Positions 1 through 11,741 of a stretch of DNA of 64,000 nucleotides are shown piece by piece. The position numbers and the translations under genes were made by a program. The stretch's first letter is position 1. Every line of letters starts with the position of its first letter. The notes beneath the pieces are model-generated. The model ran no database searches, was not told the origin of the DNA, and was given only the letters and a program-made list of their open reading frames with translations. Origin of the DNA: Oidiodendron maius Zn (taxonomy: Eukaryota > Ascomycota > Leotiomycetes > Myxotrichaceae); assembly GCA_000827325.1 (NCBI GenBank), contig KN832883.1, positions 569,552 through 633,551 on the forward strand, written 5' to 3'.

Positions 1-1396
1 CAGAGCATCCTTGGGATACCACAGATCGCCACTGCAGATCCCCGAAATATACAGGCCATACTGGCGACTCAGTTCAGTGATTTTGAGATTGGGGCCCTGA
101 GGCGTCTGAATTTCGCTCCTATGCTTGGGGTTGGTATCTTTACTGGTGATGGTGAAGTATGGTAAGTGAGCACGCCTAATTCCCACGGGAGCTTTCATTT
201 CGGCTCGTAGTAGCCGCGATGCGTCATTCTTTGCCCAGAAGTTAAGCAGCAACTCATATAGGGAGCATTCTCGGGCGCTTCTTCGGCCGCAATTTAGTCG
301 AGATCAGGTCGCCGATCTTAACTTGGAAGAGACTCATGTTCAGCACATGTTCAGGCACCTTTCCACTCAGTCTGGATGGACTCCTCAAATTGATCTAAGC
401 CCACTATTCTTCCGCCTTACTATCGATTCTGCAACAGAATTTCTCTTCGGACAAAGCATACAGTCCCAGATACCGCCGAGTGAGAAGACTTGGATGCTCA
501 ACGAACAGTTCAATTCGAATTCTCTAGCAGATGCCTTTGATCGTGGCACTGCTGTGCTTGGCGTTCGTTCTCGACTTTCGGATTTTTACTGGCTTTACAG
601 CCCCAAACAGTTTGAAAAAGACTGCCAGCAAGTCCACCAATTTGCAGACCACTATGTCAGTCTTGCTCTGCAGCAAGCCGACGAACCCGTTGATGAAGAG
701 AAAGTTAGGTATGTCTTTCTGCGAGAGCTCGCAAAGACAACTAAAGATCCAATTGAGCTGCGCAGTCAGCTTCTGAACATTTTACTTGCCGGGAGAGATA
801 CTACTGCCGGTCTACTAGGGTGGACCTGCTGGAGCTTGGCTCGCCATCCCGCTATCTATAACAAATTGAGGACGTTAATTCTTGAAGCATTTGGCACGTA
901 CAATAAACCTCGCGCTATTACATTTTCCAGCCTCAAGGCCTGTACATATTTACAATATGTAATGAAGGAGGCATTGCGGCTATTTCCGTCTGTTCCTTTG
1001 AATGTTCGCCAAGCTACTCGAGACACAACCATACCCCTCGGAGGAGGACCAGATGGGACAAGCCCGGTGTATGTCAAAAAGGGCCAAGAAGTTGGTTATT
1101 CTGTCTATGTGATGCAACGCCGAGAAGATATTTGGGGAAAAGATGCCGCAATCTTTAACCCAGATCGCTGGGCTGATAAAAAGGTCGGGTGGGAGTATCT
1201 ACCCTTCAATGGGGGCCCTAGGATTTGCCTCGGCCAACAGTTTGCCCTCACCGAGGTCGGCTACGTCCTAACGAGACTGATACAGAAATTCGACAGGATG
1301 GAGAATTGTGAAGATCAGATTGAGCCTATTCACCATTATAGTGTTACTAGTGCCCCCAAGCAGGTTCTTGTTAGGTTGCATGAGGCAGATAGCTAA
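1..1396 (+). CDS. Cytochrome P450, CYP52-like (N-terminus cut off by the window edge)
   Basis: A membrane-bound heme monooxygenase of the fungal CYP52 type, a family that usually hydroxylates the terminal carbon of fatty acids or alkanes. Two exons are visible: 1..161 and 262..1396. The 100-bp intron has GTAAGT and TAG ends, and joining it restores the conserved stretch [17 protein letters not shown]. Visible P450 landmarks are the I-helix AGRDTTAG, the K-helix ExxR in [11 protein letters not shown], and the heme-binding loop [14 protein letters not shown] with its cysteine ligand. The first roughly 100 residues, including the membrane anchor, lie outside the window. It is followed on the same strand by an acyl-CoA synthetase, which fits fatty-acid metabolism but does not prove a joint role. 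Substrate is inferred from family only. The family call is firm; the CYP52 subfamily is likely. Confidence 0.9.
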
Positions 1397-2183
1397 TTTC
1401 CCTTGAGTTCGCGTGTCTCTGTATGTTTCCCTGCTCGCGTTTTGGTCTCGGTATTGTATAGTGGGATTCTTGTTTGACTTGTTGATGCATTTGTCCATAC
1501 TGTCGCTATTCTTGATCTTCGATCTTTATAACAGTTTTTGATAAATATCTCCCCACACAATGAAACAAGCCCCCAAATTTCTGCGTGCTCTTCAATGTCG
1601 CGTTCATTTCATGATTATAACGCGACCGTCCTCAAGCCCAAGCCCCTTGCCCCAACAGTTAACCGCCTTCATCACTGCAATAATCCATCTGGTAGTGTTT
1701 TAGCCAGGATCCGTGATTCAGGTACTTACTAACGCAAATGTATCAATCCCTCCCGCACTAGAGCTCTCAGGCATAATCCTTTCTTCGCTAGCCGTAAGGC
1801 CATGAGTATAGGCTACCCCAACAAGCTCTTACCAGCCCCATATACAGAAAAGATCATCCCAGATAGCCGGTCCCAACACATAGTAGTCCGTGAACTCAAC
1901 GTGTAAGGATTCAGATGCAACTCATTGGAGGAGAGGTTAAAAAAATAAAATGTATTGGCTGGATATAATATTAGTGGAGCCATTCCATGTGTCGGGCGGG
2001 GGTCGCGTAGAGGACCGAGGCAACATAAGCGAGCCAACTACTATGATACCTTTCCCGAATTACCAGAGGAGAGTTTCGTGTGTCATTGTCACCTGATTCA
2101 ACAGAATTACTCTTTAAACCACTTGCCTTAACAATCTCATTATTCCGTGCCATAGAGTACAGATAGAATCACAACAGCACCAA
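1397..2183. other. Intergenic region between P450 and acyl-CoA synthetase
   Basis: About 790 bases with no reading frame I can support. It must contain the P450 3' end and the promoter of the synthetase. No repeat or RNA gene was seen. Confidence 0.5.
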
Positions 2184-4477
2184 ATGGCGGTTCCACGAGC
2201 CCTAGAACCACGAATGATCCGCAAGCCCCCATTCACGGTGGACGCTCCAGGCTCCGAGCCAGTTGCGGGCGAAGCTATTCCGCGACGTAATGCGCGGTGC
2301 CCAGATAAACTGACTACTCAACCAGATCCTGAGATTGCCACCGTGCTCGACATTGTTCTGCAGGGAGCGAAGCGTTGGGGTGCTAAGGCGGCCGTTGGGG
2401 ATCGAAAGCTCATTCGAACCCATGAAGAAGTCAAGAAAACCAAACGTACAGTTGATGGGGAGGAAACGGAGGTCGAAAAGAAGTGGACATACTACGAACT
2501 TGGCCCGTACACATATCGCTCCTACAATCAATACGCGGCACTCGTACTCCAGCTTGGAGCGGGGCTGAGGAAGCTAGGCCTCAATCCCAGTGATAAAGTG
2601 CATTTATTTGCCCAAACTACGTGGGATTACTGTAAAAGTATAATCGTACTATGACTGACCAGTGATTAGTCCAAATTGGCTCTCCATGGCTCACGGCTGT
2701 ATGTCCCAGTCCATACCTATTGTTACCGCTTACGATACGCTTGGGGAGGCTGGCGTCGAATATACAATCCAAGCAACTAAAGCCAAAGCTATCTACACCG
2801 ATCCGCACCTTCTCTCCACCATTATGAACTCTGTGAAACATATCAAAGAGGTCGAGGTGGTTATTTACAATAGCGAAAGTCACAATAAGTTGAAACAAGA
2901 AGACATCGACAATCTCAAAGCCGCCCGCGATAATCTGACGATTATCAGCATCGAAGAGCTTCTTCAACTTGGGGCAGATAATCAAGTCGAGCCTGTTCCC
3001 CCGTCTGCATCTGATATTGCGTGCATTATGTTTACCTCTGGTTCCACGGGTCCTCCAAAGGGCGTACCATTGGCCCATAGCGCAGTGGTAGCGGCCGGTA
3101 AGATCCTTCCGAAACCACAAATCCAAGAGCCATATTCTGACGAATGGTTGCTCAGTGTCTGGAGCCCACGTGATCTTAGGAGATATTATTGACCAGAGGG
3201 AGAATGTCCTAGCGTATTTACCATTGGCGCATATTTTTGAGTTCGTGGTCGAGAATCTAGTGCTCTATATTGGAGGCACGCTCGGATACGGTAGTCCTCG
3301 TACTCTCTCAGATACGAGTGTCCGTAACTGCGTAGGTGATATCCGCGAATTTCGACCCACTGTTCTTGTTGGAGTCCCAGCAGTGTGGGAATCGATCAAG
3401 AAGGGTCTTCTTACTCGAGTCGAGAAGGCCGGTGCTATCAGTAGGACATTATTCTGGGCTGGTTATTACCTTAAGAGCTTTTTGATGGATCGAGGTCTTC
3501 CCGGCTCTGGGATCCTTGACAGGATAGTGTTCAAAGCCCCCAAGGAAGCCACTGGTGGGCGACTCAGGTTCTGTTTCAATGGAAGCAGTGCCATATCCGA
3601 GGATACGCTTAAATTCATCTCTTTAGTGATCACACCTATGGTAAATGGATATGGGCTGACAGAAACAACCGCAATGGGCGTCATTCAGGACCCGCAGGCA
3701 TATAGTGCCACTGCCCATGGTGAACCACCTTCCTGCGTCGAGGTCAAGCTAGTTTCAATACCAGAACTCTCGTACTTCACTGACCGCAATCCACCTCAAG
3801 GCGAGATCCTCGTTCGTGGTCCGGCAGTCATGAAAGGCTACTATAACAATCCTGAAGAGACAGCGAAGGCTATGGACGACCAAGGCTGGTTCTACACTGG
3901 TGACATTGGCGAATGGGACAAGGATGGTCAGCTGAAAGTGATTGATAGGAAGAAAAATTTGGTTAAGATGCTCGGTGGTGAATACGTTGCTTTAGAGAAG
4001 GTATCGATCTTTTAGGTCGTCACGATGCTCTTGTCACTGACTTTCCTCCAGCTTGAATCGGTGTACCGTGCAGCACCAACTATTCAAAATGTCTGCATCT
4101 ATGCATCTTCGCAGCATTCACGACCCATTGCCATTACCACTCTCTCCGAGCCAGTCTTGAAGGCGCTTGCCACAGAGTTGAGTCTGTCCGATGGTGATGT
4201 GGTGCGTAATAAGACTGTCAGGGCAAGGATACTGAAGGAACTGCAAGTCACTGGAAGAACAGCTGGATTGACTCCCATGGAGATCGTCTCGGGAGCTGTT
4301 GTTGTGGATGAGGAGTGGACTCCTGCAAATGTGAGCTACTCCTGGCATATTGCTGAAATATGAGACTAACTTGCCTCGTAATAGGGCATGGTGACTGCGA
4401 CACAAAAGTTGAACAGAAGAGCGCTAAGTGAGAAATACAGGAAGGAGATTGAGGACTGTCTTGCGCAGAATTGCTAA
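2184..4477 (+). CDS. Long-chain fatty-acid CoA ligase (acyl-CoA synthetase, Faa1/4-like)
   Basis: Activates fatty acids to acyl-CoA through an acyl-adenylate. Five exons close in phase: 2184..2620, 2670..3097, 3156..4000, 4052..4330 and 4385..4477, giving 693 aa, the usual size for fungal long-chain ligases. The first intron has a weak donor (GTGGGA), but joining it restores AQTTPNWLSMAHG. Motifs in order are the AMP-binding P-loop FTSGSTGPPKG, the NGYGLTETTAMG adenylate motif, and the fatty-acyl signature TGDIGEWDKDGQLKVIDRKK followed by the hinge and KMLGGEYV. There is no C-terminal peroxisomal SKL (it ends QNC), so a cytosolic, ER or lipid-body role is more likely than a peroxisomal one. 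It follows a fatty-acid-type P450 on the same strand. It could be a housekeeping ligase or serve a metabolite pathway; the sequence does not decide this. Confidence 0.93.
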
Positions 4478-5121
4478 TTGGATTTGATGCTTAATTTTGC
4501 TTGAAGAGTATGAGATGCTGTCCCCCCGTACTACTAGAGCCTTTATATGTACTGCTCAATTTCGGGAGCATGCATCAGAATCAAGGACAAGATGGGCTCC
4601 GAAGCAAGGTTCTCTGATTCCCTATCGCCTCTAGTAGACTAGTCTAGGAACGAGAGGATCGATAATCCCACTGATTTCCGGCACTAGGGATAGCTCTTCG
4701 TTGTTCACGACGTTCAATATCCGTAACGTCTTGAAGCCACGGTGTTTTGAGAGGTTAACACTAGCAGTGATCAAGTGAAGGGAGATACGAAGAAGACATC
4801 CATACTGCAGTCACCGCTACTTTCGGAGTCCGATATAACGGTTGTATCTGCCTCGATATTGCTCCTTTTATCGGCTCATAAGGCGCCCATTCTCACTGAG
4901 GAAAGCGCTCTCGAATTACCATCAGTGTTTCTCCCGTAGTCGCACGTTAATGCAAGAGTTTGGCCGGGATAACTTGACTTCGGTCCCTGTGGACTTCTTT
5001 GTACTTACTAGCAAAGCTGTCAAACGGTTTAGTTATAGCTCTTGTACGCGAAATCAATCATTAATATTTTAGTACCTAAGCATGATTCTATGGAACAGGA
5101 TGTATTACCTGTATATCGCAC
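4478..5121. other. Intergenic region, convergent gene ends
   Basis: The 3' ends of the acyl-CoA synthetase and the minus-strand Clr5 gene face each other here. The short frame at 4842..5072 has no recognisable domain. Nothing else is supported. Confidence 0.45.
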
Positions 5122-5945
5122 TCATCCAAAGTCTCCACAGCGACATTTCCTTCCACCAACGACGTGACCGCAGTAGATACAAATGCTTCCCATTTGGGGT
5201 TCGAGATTGGCATCATCACTGGATTGCTCATTGACAGGTGGCGCCAGATAGTCATGGAACACATGACGCGGTGTTTGGAATGTCGGGGTGCCAGAAGGGT
5301 CATTACGTGCATCCCGGTGCTGATCTAGCTGGCAGTTAGGCATTGGATGCTGTTGCCTGTGCGAGCTATTTTCAGCATTGGTTGGAGTGTAAAACGGACT
5401 ATAAATTTGCTTCCTAGTATGCGATTAGTCTTTGCGACACAAGATATTCAAGATGGTAATTAGGAAACTCACATAGGGTACGAAGACATTGCCATTCCCA
5501 CGCCCATTGTAGAAGTAGACATTAATTTTGCTGGCGCAGAATGGTGGATTGCTGTATTAAGACATGCCTGATAAGGGGTTAGAGATGTTGGCATTGATAA
5601 GTGATTCAGGCTCGATATCGTAGGAGGTCGCGGGGCGATTCGGTCAAGTATCTTTGGTGGTTGTGGCTCCGGCCACACTTGAGGCATTTCTTTTTGTTTC
5701 CAAGTTAACATGTGTGACCTGAGTTTGCTCGCACTATACATCGCTAGTCAGAGAAATTTTGCTGCCTTGGTGTCGAAGTATTGGGTAACTGACCTGATCC
5801 ACGGGTCTCGGTGATGCACCAATGCCTCGTGGATCTCGTCCAGTTTCCAGCCATAATTAGAGTAGAGATCATATATCCAGTCTCTGTGTAGCTCTAAGTA
5901 CAAATGAATATCTCGGTTTGGCTTTTTAAGAGCCATGCTGGCCAT
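5122..5945 (-). CDS. Clr5-domain protein
   Basis: Three minus-strand exons, 5794..5945, 5473..5733 and 5122..5413, join in phase to 234 aa. Residues about 14-70 match the fungal Clr5 domain: a helix with LELHRDWIYDLYSNYGWKLDEI, then the WISASKLRSHMLTWKQKE segment restored by splicing out a 60-bp intron (GTCAGT donor, TATAG acceptor). Clr5 domains occur alone or at the N-terminus of fungal proteins, often with repeats, and are thought to bind DNA or other partners; the biochemical role is unclear. The rest is low-complexity Pro/Ser/Gln sequence ending in a cysteine cluster (CIYCGHVVGGRKCRCG) that could bind a metal. It is shorter than many Clr5 proteins and has no visible repeat domain. I infer a regulatory role weakly. 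Confidence 0.7.
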
Positions 5946-7868
5946 CTGCTTTTATCCAAATAATATATTAGCAGTCGAATTATGTCCTTTTCTAGGATCA
6001 CGACTCTGGTGGGGTTTTCATGTCGATAAAAGGCGCCCCTGGTTATTTCATTCTCGTTTTAGCTTGGAGGCTGACGCAGCAAATGAAAAAGATTGGTTCT
6101 AAACGGGGCGATGGCACAGTCTCAACATGCACCCTGGAACGAAAAGTGTTCCAGGACTCGGAGATCTCCCGGGCGCGCGGTGGCTGATAACCTCGGGCCG
6201 GAAGCGAATTGACGCAGCCAGAGAATTAGCTGTTTCCTGGCCGGAATCTCGACACCTCACAACCATCAAGTTCACGTGATCTCGCGCCGCCTTTGCTCAG
6301 GCTGGCTCATGTCTGCTAAGGCCTGCTCACCCATTTCACCAGATATCGTCAACTTTTAGCGAGGGGCCCGAAAAGACCCCCTTGCCCCGCCAGGAATCCC
6401 AAATCTGTTCCCACAACCTGTGCCAGCCAGGACTCATTCCCAGATAGTTATCCCCGTCTGCCCGTCTTCCATGCAGGGACATTTTCTTGTGTCTTACTTC
6501 AGCGTGTTTGACGTCATTCTCTGCGGTTGTCCTGGGGCTTCATACTCTATAAATGACTGTCTCCAGTTAGCTAATGAAATATATAAGAGGATTCTGCTTG
6601 CTACTTGTGGCTGCTCTGCGAGTTTCCAAGCTTGGTTATAATCTATAAGTTTGAAGGCTAAGCTTTTGCCAAGAATGAAGATGCTACAGTACAAACAGTT
6701 AGATTTGCTAGAGATATATGTCTGCCTTTTTGAGTTTAAGGAGGAGAGGAGGTTTTGATACAAGGCTCAGCCGTGTTAAGGTTGGCCCGAAGAATGGAAC
6801 TAATGATGTTCTGACCTTTTTGGCCAGAACATCAATGCTAAAAGTATCCTTAATGGAACGGAGCTAACGATGTTCTGACCATTTTAGTCAGATTCATCAA
6901 TGCTAAAAATATCCTTAATGGGAAGCAGGGCTTCCGGGTAGAATGTTCCTCGGTTATTATAGCGACTAGGTCAGATCTTTTAGGAGAGTAGGGATTCCAG
7001 GAGGACGCTCCCAGGAGAATAAAACTGCGAGGAGAAAGCTTCTGGGAGAGCAGTTTCAGGAATACGCTCCCTTGAGAAAAGTCCCGACAGAAGGCTCCCA
7101 TGTCAATACGGGTGTGAGGAGAATGCCCCCGGAAAATCATAGCTCCTAGCCAAGTGGTTCAGCATCATAATAATACCAGTGATCTCGCTGCGTAAAAACA
7201 TTGCCGTAACATATTGCATTGTCTATCTTTTTCAAGTGCGTTATTTTTATTATCTCATGTTGTTATTGACTGGAGTTTTGCTCTTGCTGCTTGAGCTCTG
7301 AATTAGATGTCATTGGCTGGTTCTCGTAGCAAGGGACTTAGTGAACTTAATCATGATATCGGGTTAATTATTCCGGTCATCCCTGACTTGAAATCGAAGG
7401 CGAAGGGGAAGCCTTTTTTTGCCAACGACGGTATGTCATGTATATGAAACCTCACGAGAGATAGCTGGAAGTCTGGGACAAAATCTGCCGAGAACACGAA
7501 GGTGACAAGTCCGACGGTAATTGAGGATTCTAATGTCACAGATGCAGAAGATTATACATGAACATCACAGACAAGGCAATGCATGGCTTAGTATCGTACT
7601 GGCAGGCTTGTCAACATGGTAGCTGTATAGTGTATGTAGAACAATTTCAATTATATCTGCAACATATAAAGGTCCAGCAAGATTCAAAAGGGCTCTTTGA
7701 CATTTTGAGCCCCAATTAAAATCTCAATTAGATTTGACTATAGTCTAGCCCAAAAGCATCGTTGTACTAGCGCTAATATATTGGATACGCAGTATAATCC
7801 ATATCGCTTCCGAGGCGCCTCTAGTTAAGTCAGGTGAGGTTATTGTCTTTCACAATGAGACACCTACT
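5946..7868. other. Long intergenic region with hairpin-bearing direct repeat
   Basis: No coding region is supported in almost 2 kb; the frames here (for example 6420..6641 and 6850..7140) have no domain. It contains the imperfect tandem duplication at 6793..6916, followed by a purine-rich stretch of GGAG/CTCCC-type short motifs at about 6990..7135. This could be a decayed mobile element, but no terminal repeats or transposase fragment were recognised. Confidence 0.4.
6793..6916. repeat. Imperfect tandem duplication (59 and 65 bp) with palindromic core
   Basis: Two adjacent copies run 6793..6851 and 6852..6916. Both start AATGGAAC and end ATCAATGCTAAAA(G/A)TATCCTT. In copy one GATGTTCTG (from 6805) is answered by CAGAACATC (to 6833), so it can fold into a stem with a T-rich loop. 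Copy two carries a degenerate version of the same stem. Function unknown; possibly a footprint of a small transposon or a regulatory palindrome. Confidence 0.6.
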
Positions 7869-8192
7869 TTAGCAGAGGCAGTGCGGAACTCCAGCTACAA
7901 CGCTGCAGCATCCCGCGCCTCCACATTTTGCAGCAAGAACAAATGTTCCACCGTTGCAGACATCAATTTGAGCATTATTATTAGCGCATATGAAGGAGCC
8001 TAAGTAGGGAAATTAGTGATCGTCAGGAACATGAAATTACAAAGACCTACTAGAAGCACACGATGTGCTGGTAGGAGGAGGAGAGGTAGTAGAAGCGATA
8101 GCGGCGATAACGGGATTCGGTGCGGGGGCAGGACTGGCTGCAGAGAAGGAAACCATTAAAACGAGGATGGCTTGGGCGATTTGGAACTGCAT
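7869..8192 (-). CDS. Small secreted cysteine-rich protein (90 aa, eight cysteines)
   Basis: Two minus-strand exons, 8051..8192 and 7869..7999, join across a 51-bp intron (GTAGGT donor, CTTAG acceptor) into 90 aa. The N-terminus MQFQIAQAILVLMVSFSAAS is a clear signal peptide, followed by a Pro/Ala/Ser/Thr linker. The mature part has eight cysteines, including a CC pair in GGAGCCSVV, and ends HCLC. Size, secretion signal and an even cysteine number fit small secreted fungal proteins such as effector-like or antimicrobial peptides. The cysteine order is not a clear hydrophobin pattern: only one CC pair is present. It stands alone, about 1.9 kb from the Clr5 gene and 0.8 kb from the methyltransferase. 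Function unknown. I am fairly sure of the gene model because start, splice sites, phase and stop all agree. Confidence 0.75.
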
Positions 8193-9027
8193 GACTGCTT
8201 AAGTTATGGTGGTGTTATGGGATAAGTATATAATAATACTATGACTTATAAATTGAAGTTCCTGCAAATTTAGCTCTCTGATTACCAGCAGAAAGAGTGC
8301 CAGATGCCTCTTCTTATACTGAAATTTACGGCTATGAATTTCCTTTGTTGGCACCAATGCCGGGCACAATCGGTACATCTGCAATGTTCTGTGGAAGTAT
8401 ACGATCTTAGGTAAGCTTACCAAGTTCTGCACCCTGCACCAGCCAATTTAAGTAGCTGGGTCAGATCGTGAACCTAACACGACAGAAATGCCGAAATTCG
8501 TGCATCTAGGCGGTCAGACTGTGGAGCATTCAAAAGGTTCTTGTTGAACTTCGTATATTGTTGTTTCCCCTCCAATAGAAGATTTGCCATTATATCCCTG
8601 CTAGTAGTATGACCGAATTCTACTGCTGGTTCCGATTGGCTCCATATAATTAATACTCCGATCCTCCACTCGTACAGTGCAAGCGACTCTGCGAGAGTGA
8701 TTATTATTGTTATTGTCACTAATCGGCTCGCTTCGACTGCCTCCTTACGGCTAATCCTAACTAACCCTAACCTTTAACCTTCTAACTATTATACTTTTGT
8801 ATTTATGATTATCCCTAAAAGCTTTCGAATATTTGATGGCTTGCAGAATCTTATGTAACATTTCGTCGAGTAACTTTTCAAAACAGGAAAGGTGGCGGCG
8901 ATATAACTGATCCTTTTCCCAAAGTCAATATCCAAGGTACATTGCAAGCTTACACACCATGTCAAAATCCTCCCTTCACGTCAAAGGTACACTGTAATAC
9001 AGACAATACTTCCCACTGCCCATCACT
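8193..9027. other. Intergenic region with short telomere-like tract
   Basis: No gene is supported. At 8751..8772 lies a run of variants of the CTAACC/CCCTAA unit, resembling the fungal telomere repeat (TTAGGG on the other strand) but degenerate and short. The region also holds the promoters of the divergent flanking genes. Confidence 0.4.
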
Positions 9028-10145
9028 ATGTCTCCGCCCCCTCCCGTCACTGAAAAGACATTTACAAATTTCACTCCCTCCCAAGGCGCCAACTATGCGC
9101 AAAATCGCGGCGGCTACCATCCCACTCTTTATAAAACCATCCTCTCTCATCACACCTCCGCTGGTGGCCAGCTGAACTCCCTCCTCGACATCGGCTGCGG
9201 GCCAGGCACCGTTACTCGAGCGCTTGCGCCTCATTTCCAGCATGTTGTGGGTCTTGATCCGTCAGAAGGTATGATACAGAATGCGAGATTATTGGGAGGA
9301 ACGTCGGGAAATGGTGACAAGATTCAGTATGAAATTTCGAGTGCTGAGCAGCTAGGGTCGCACCTTGAACCGAGAATTGAAGAGGGGAGCGTGGATTTGA
9401 TTACAGCTGCCACGGCTGCGCATTGTAAGGATCCCCCCCTCATAAACTGTCATCAGTTTCCCTCACTCTTTGTCTTATATAAAGGCCAAGAGGCTAGAAG
9501 CTGTCTTGGAAGCCGTTATCCATTGCTTTCTCTAATCTTAAGAACTAAGATGGTTCCAAGCCTTATATGCCTAGCTGTAGATGCTGATTAAATGGAGGGT
9601 TTAACATGCCCCACTTCTGGCAGCGAGCAGCCTGCGTCCTCAAACCCGGAGGCACCGTTGCTCTATGGACAGTTGGCTCCGCGAAAACGCACGCCTCAAC
9701 GCCCAACGCGGCCTCTATCGAAGCCGCATTGAAAACCTTGGATGATAGCGAGCTACAACCCTACTATGAACCCGGCAACCGTCTCGCTTTAAATCTCTAT
9801 GTCGATCTTCCACTTCCATGGACGGTGGCACCTCCTATCGCGGAGTTTGATAAGGAATTTTATTTCCGGAAGGAGTGGGGACCGGAGGATGGGACCGGGG
9901 AGTTATTAGAGAGTAGCGGGGCAGAGATGGACCTGGAGGTGATTGAGAAGATTTGGGGGACTATGAGTCAGGTGCAGCGGTGGCGGGATGCGCACCCCGA
10001 AGAGGCTGGGACGGAGAAAGATATTGTGAAGAGGCTAGTTAGGGTTATTGCGAGCTTGTTGCACGAAGCGGGTGTGGAAGAAGGCAAGGAGATGGTTAAG
10101 GTGGTTTTTCGAGGTGTATTAATGATGGTGAAAAAGAGGGCGTAG
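9028..10145 (+). CDS. SAM-dependent class I methyltransferase (trans-aconitate methyltransferase-like)
   Basis: Two exons, 9028..9424 and 9598..10145, give 314 aa. Splicing out the 173-bp intron restores AAHWFNMPHFWQRAA, which is diagnostic of the fungal TMT1-like group. The SAM-binding motif I is LLDIGCGPGTVTRALAP, followed by GLDPSEGMI (acidic residue after strand 2) and VLKPGGTVALWT. The N-terminal segment FTNFTPSQGANYAQNRGGYHPTLY is typical of the same group. The protein is cytosolic, as no signal peptide or membrane segment is seen. Relatives methylate small carboxylic acids, but many fungal members are uncharacterised, so the substrate is open. It is not clearly part of the PKS cluster, lying about 4 kb away beyond decayed genes. 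Confidence 0.88.
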
Positions 10146-11021
10146 TCAAGACTGGAATATAATCTTAACCATTATCTGGAGCATTCCACTCAATGCATCG
10201 TCATGAAAAGTTTTGCAAATCTCTGCGTTATAATATATATCAAATGGGCGGAAGTGGTCAGTCGCATCGTTAAAATCAAAGACTATAGGCTCCCATCCTT
10301 TTCGTCCCAAAATTCTGGTAGGTCGCTGACTGCAGCATCCCCTCCAGAGCCATGTGCCTTGTCGTCCTCACTTTGAAATGTTAGCTGACTGGGACGTGCG
10401 AATGGCTGGCCATCTAAGAACACGACAAGTTAGGAAGCTAAGTGAATAGGTAGGCCTCCTTACCGTCGAAGGTAGCAGGTTAATTAATTAGTGCCTGAGC
10501 GGGAGATTTATTTACGTAGAATATAGCAATTCAGGGTGCAAATATAGTCGTAAGTCAGTTACAAACGGTACGAATATATTGAGAATCAAACAGTAGCTCA
10601 AAGCGTGCTTCTTTGAGAATATACGGGCAATACATACGAGTCTTCTATTGGGGAAGAGGCTAGGTAATTTAGTCTAAGGGTACTTGATCCACAGGTTCAT
10701 AGAGAGGACTAAGGCACGCATGAGATATAAGGACAACGAAAGAACGGTGACAGGGAGGGCAGCGGCTCTATGCATGGTATATTATGGTGCTAGCCTTGGG
10801 CAGGCTACTTCACACCGTAACTTCTTTGTCATGTACTACTATGCTTTCCTAGTCCAGTCAATTACCGCGAGAGAATACGCCGAAAGTGGCTTTTGCATCA
10901 TCATTTCCATGACATACGCTACGTGAACCGTTTCTGAGAACACGCGAGCATTGACTGAACCCTTATAATTTCTCTAATAATCTATATTAATAAAGTTATA
11001 GTCGGACTAAAAGCCTATGTA
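10146..11021. other. Intergenic region, nothing recognised
   Basis: AT-rich sequence. The 80-residue frame at 10684..10926 has no domain and no convincing context. Nothing supported. Confidence 0.45.
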
Positions 11022-11741
11022 CCTTAATAACCTCGGAGATCTGTAAAATATCATCGCGATGTAATTCATAGTCCCCAACAGTAGTAGTGAATGTCATTCA
11101 CTGGCATGTTCTCGTGCCAGCTCTCTTCCAATCTGAGTATTGGAGTAAGCCATTGGTTTACTATTCTACCTCTGGATCATGGTTCGCTTCGAGAGTGGCC
11201 CACAGGCTAGAGAGTATATCTGGCTTAAGGGCATCTTTGTCAGCTTACTAGCCATTGAACCTGTAGATATTTTCACTGGCTCGGCAGCTGAAATAAGTAG
11301 CGCCCAGTTAAACTTGTGCCCGGCTTGCATGGTGAAGGGTGGCACCTTTGGGTGTGGGTGGGATGCGTGGAGCAGAAGAGTTAGGATTAGCATCCCACCA
11401 GCACTTTCTCCGAACAAACTAACCTACCAAAATTAAGCATGGTATTCATCTAAAGATACAACGGAACTCTCACATTCTCGAATTCCCGTTCCTTGATCAG
11501 ATATTAGGCAAAGGACACAGTCTGACTCAGCTGACCAAGAAAAGGGACGAACCGGCACGGGTCTACTAGAGGTCAGCACCATAGAGTAACGCCATCTACA
11601 CTGCTCACCGTAAAACAAAATCGCCAAGGCAATCTTACCGCCGGAGGTCTTTAAGGGGTGCGAATGTAATGCGAGCCCAGGCACGGGCGGAACCACACTA
11701 GTTCTTGCCCTCGCCCAGAAGGGTTTCCGCCACGGCATCAC
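11022..11741 (-). pseudogene. Decayed alpha/beta-hydrolase (steryl acetyl hydrolase/esterase type)
   Basis: On the minus strand, pieces of one hydrolase appear in order but in different frames. First comes GQLSQT followed by an in-frame stop and YLIKERE; then the nucleophile elbow LFGESAGGMLILTLLLH with the catalytic serine; then WATLEANHDPEVE with a stop directly after; then, in another frame, GDYELHRDDILQISEVIK, the acid-residue region of these enzymes. The order and spacing fit an esterase of the sterol-acetyl-hydrolase type, and the oxyanion HGG region is not recognisable upstream. At least two stops and frame changes cannot be removed by plausible introns, so I call it a pseudogene. Some frame changes could hide real introns; a transcript would settle that. 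Confidence 0.6.
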
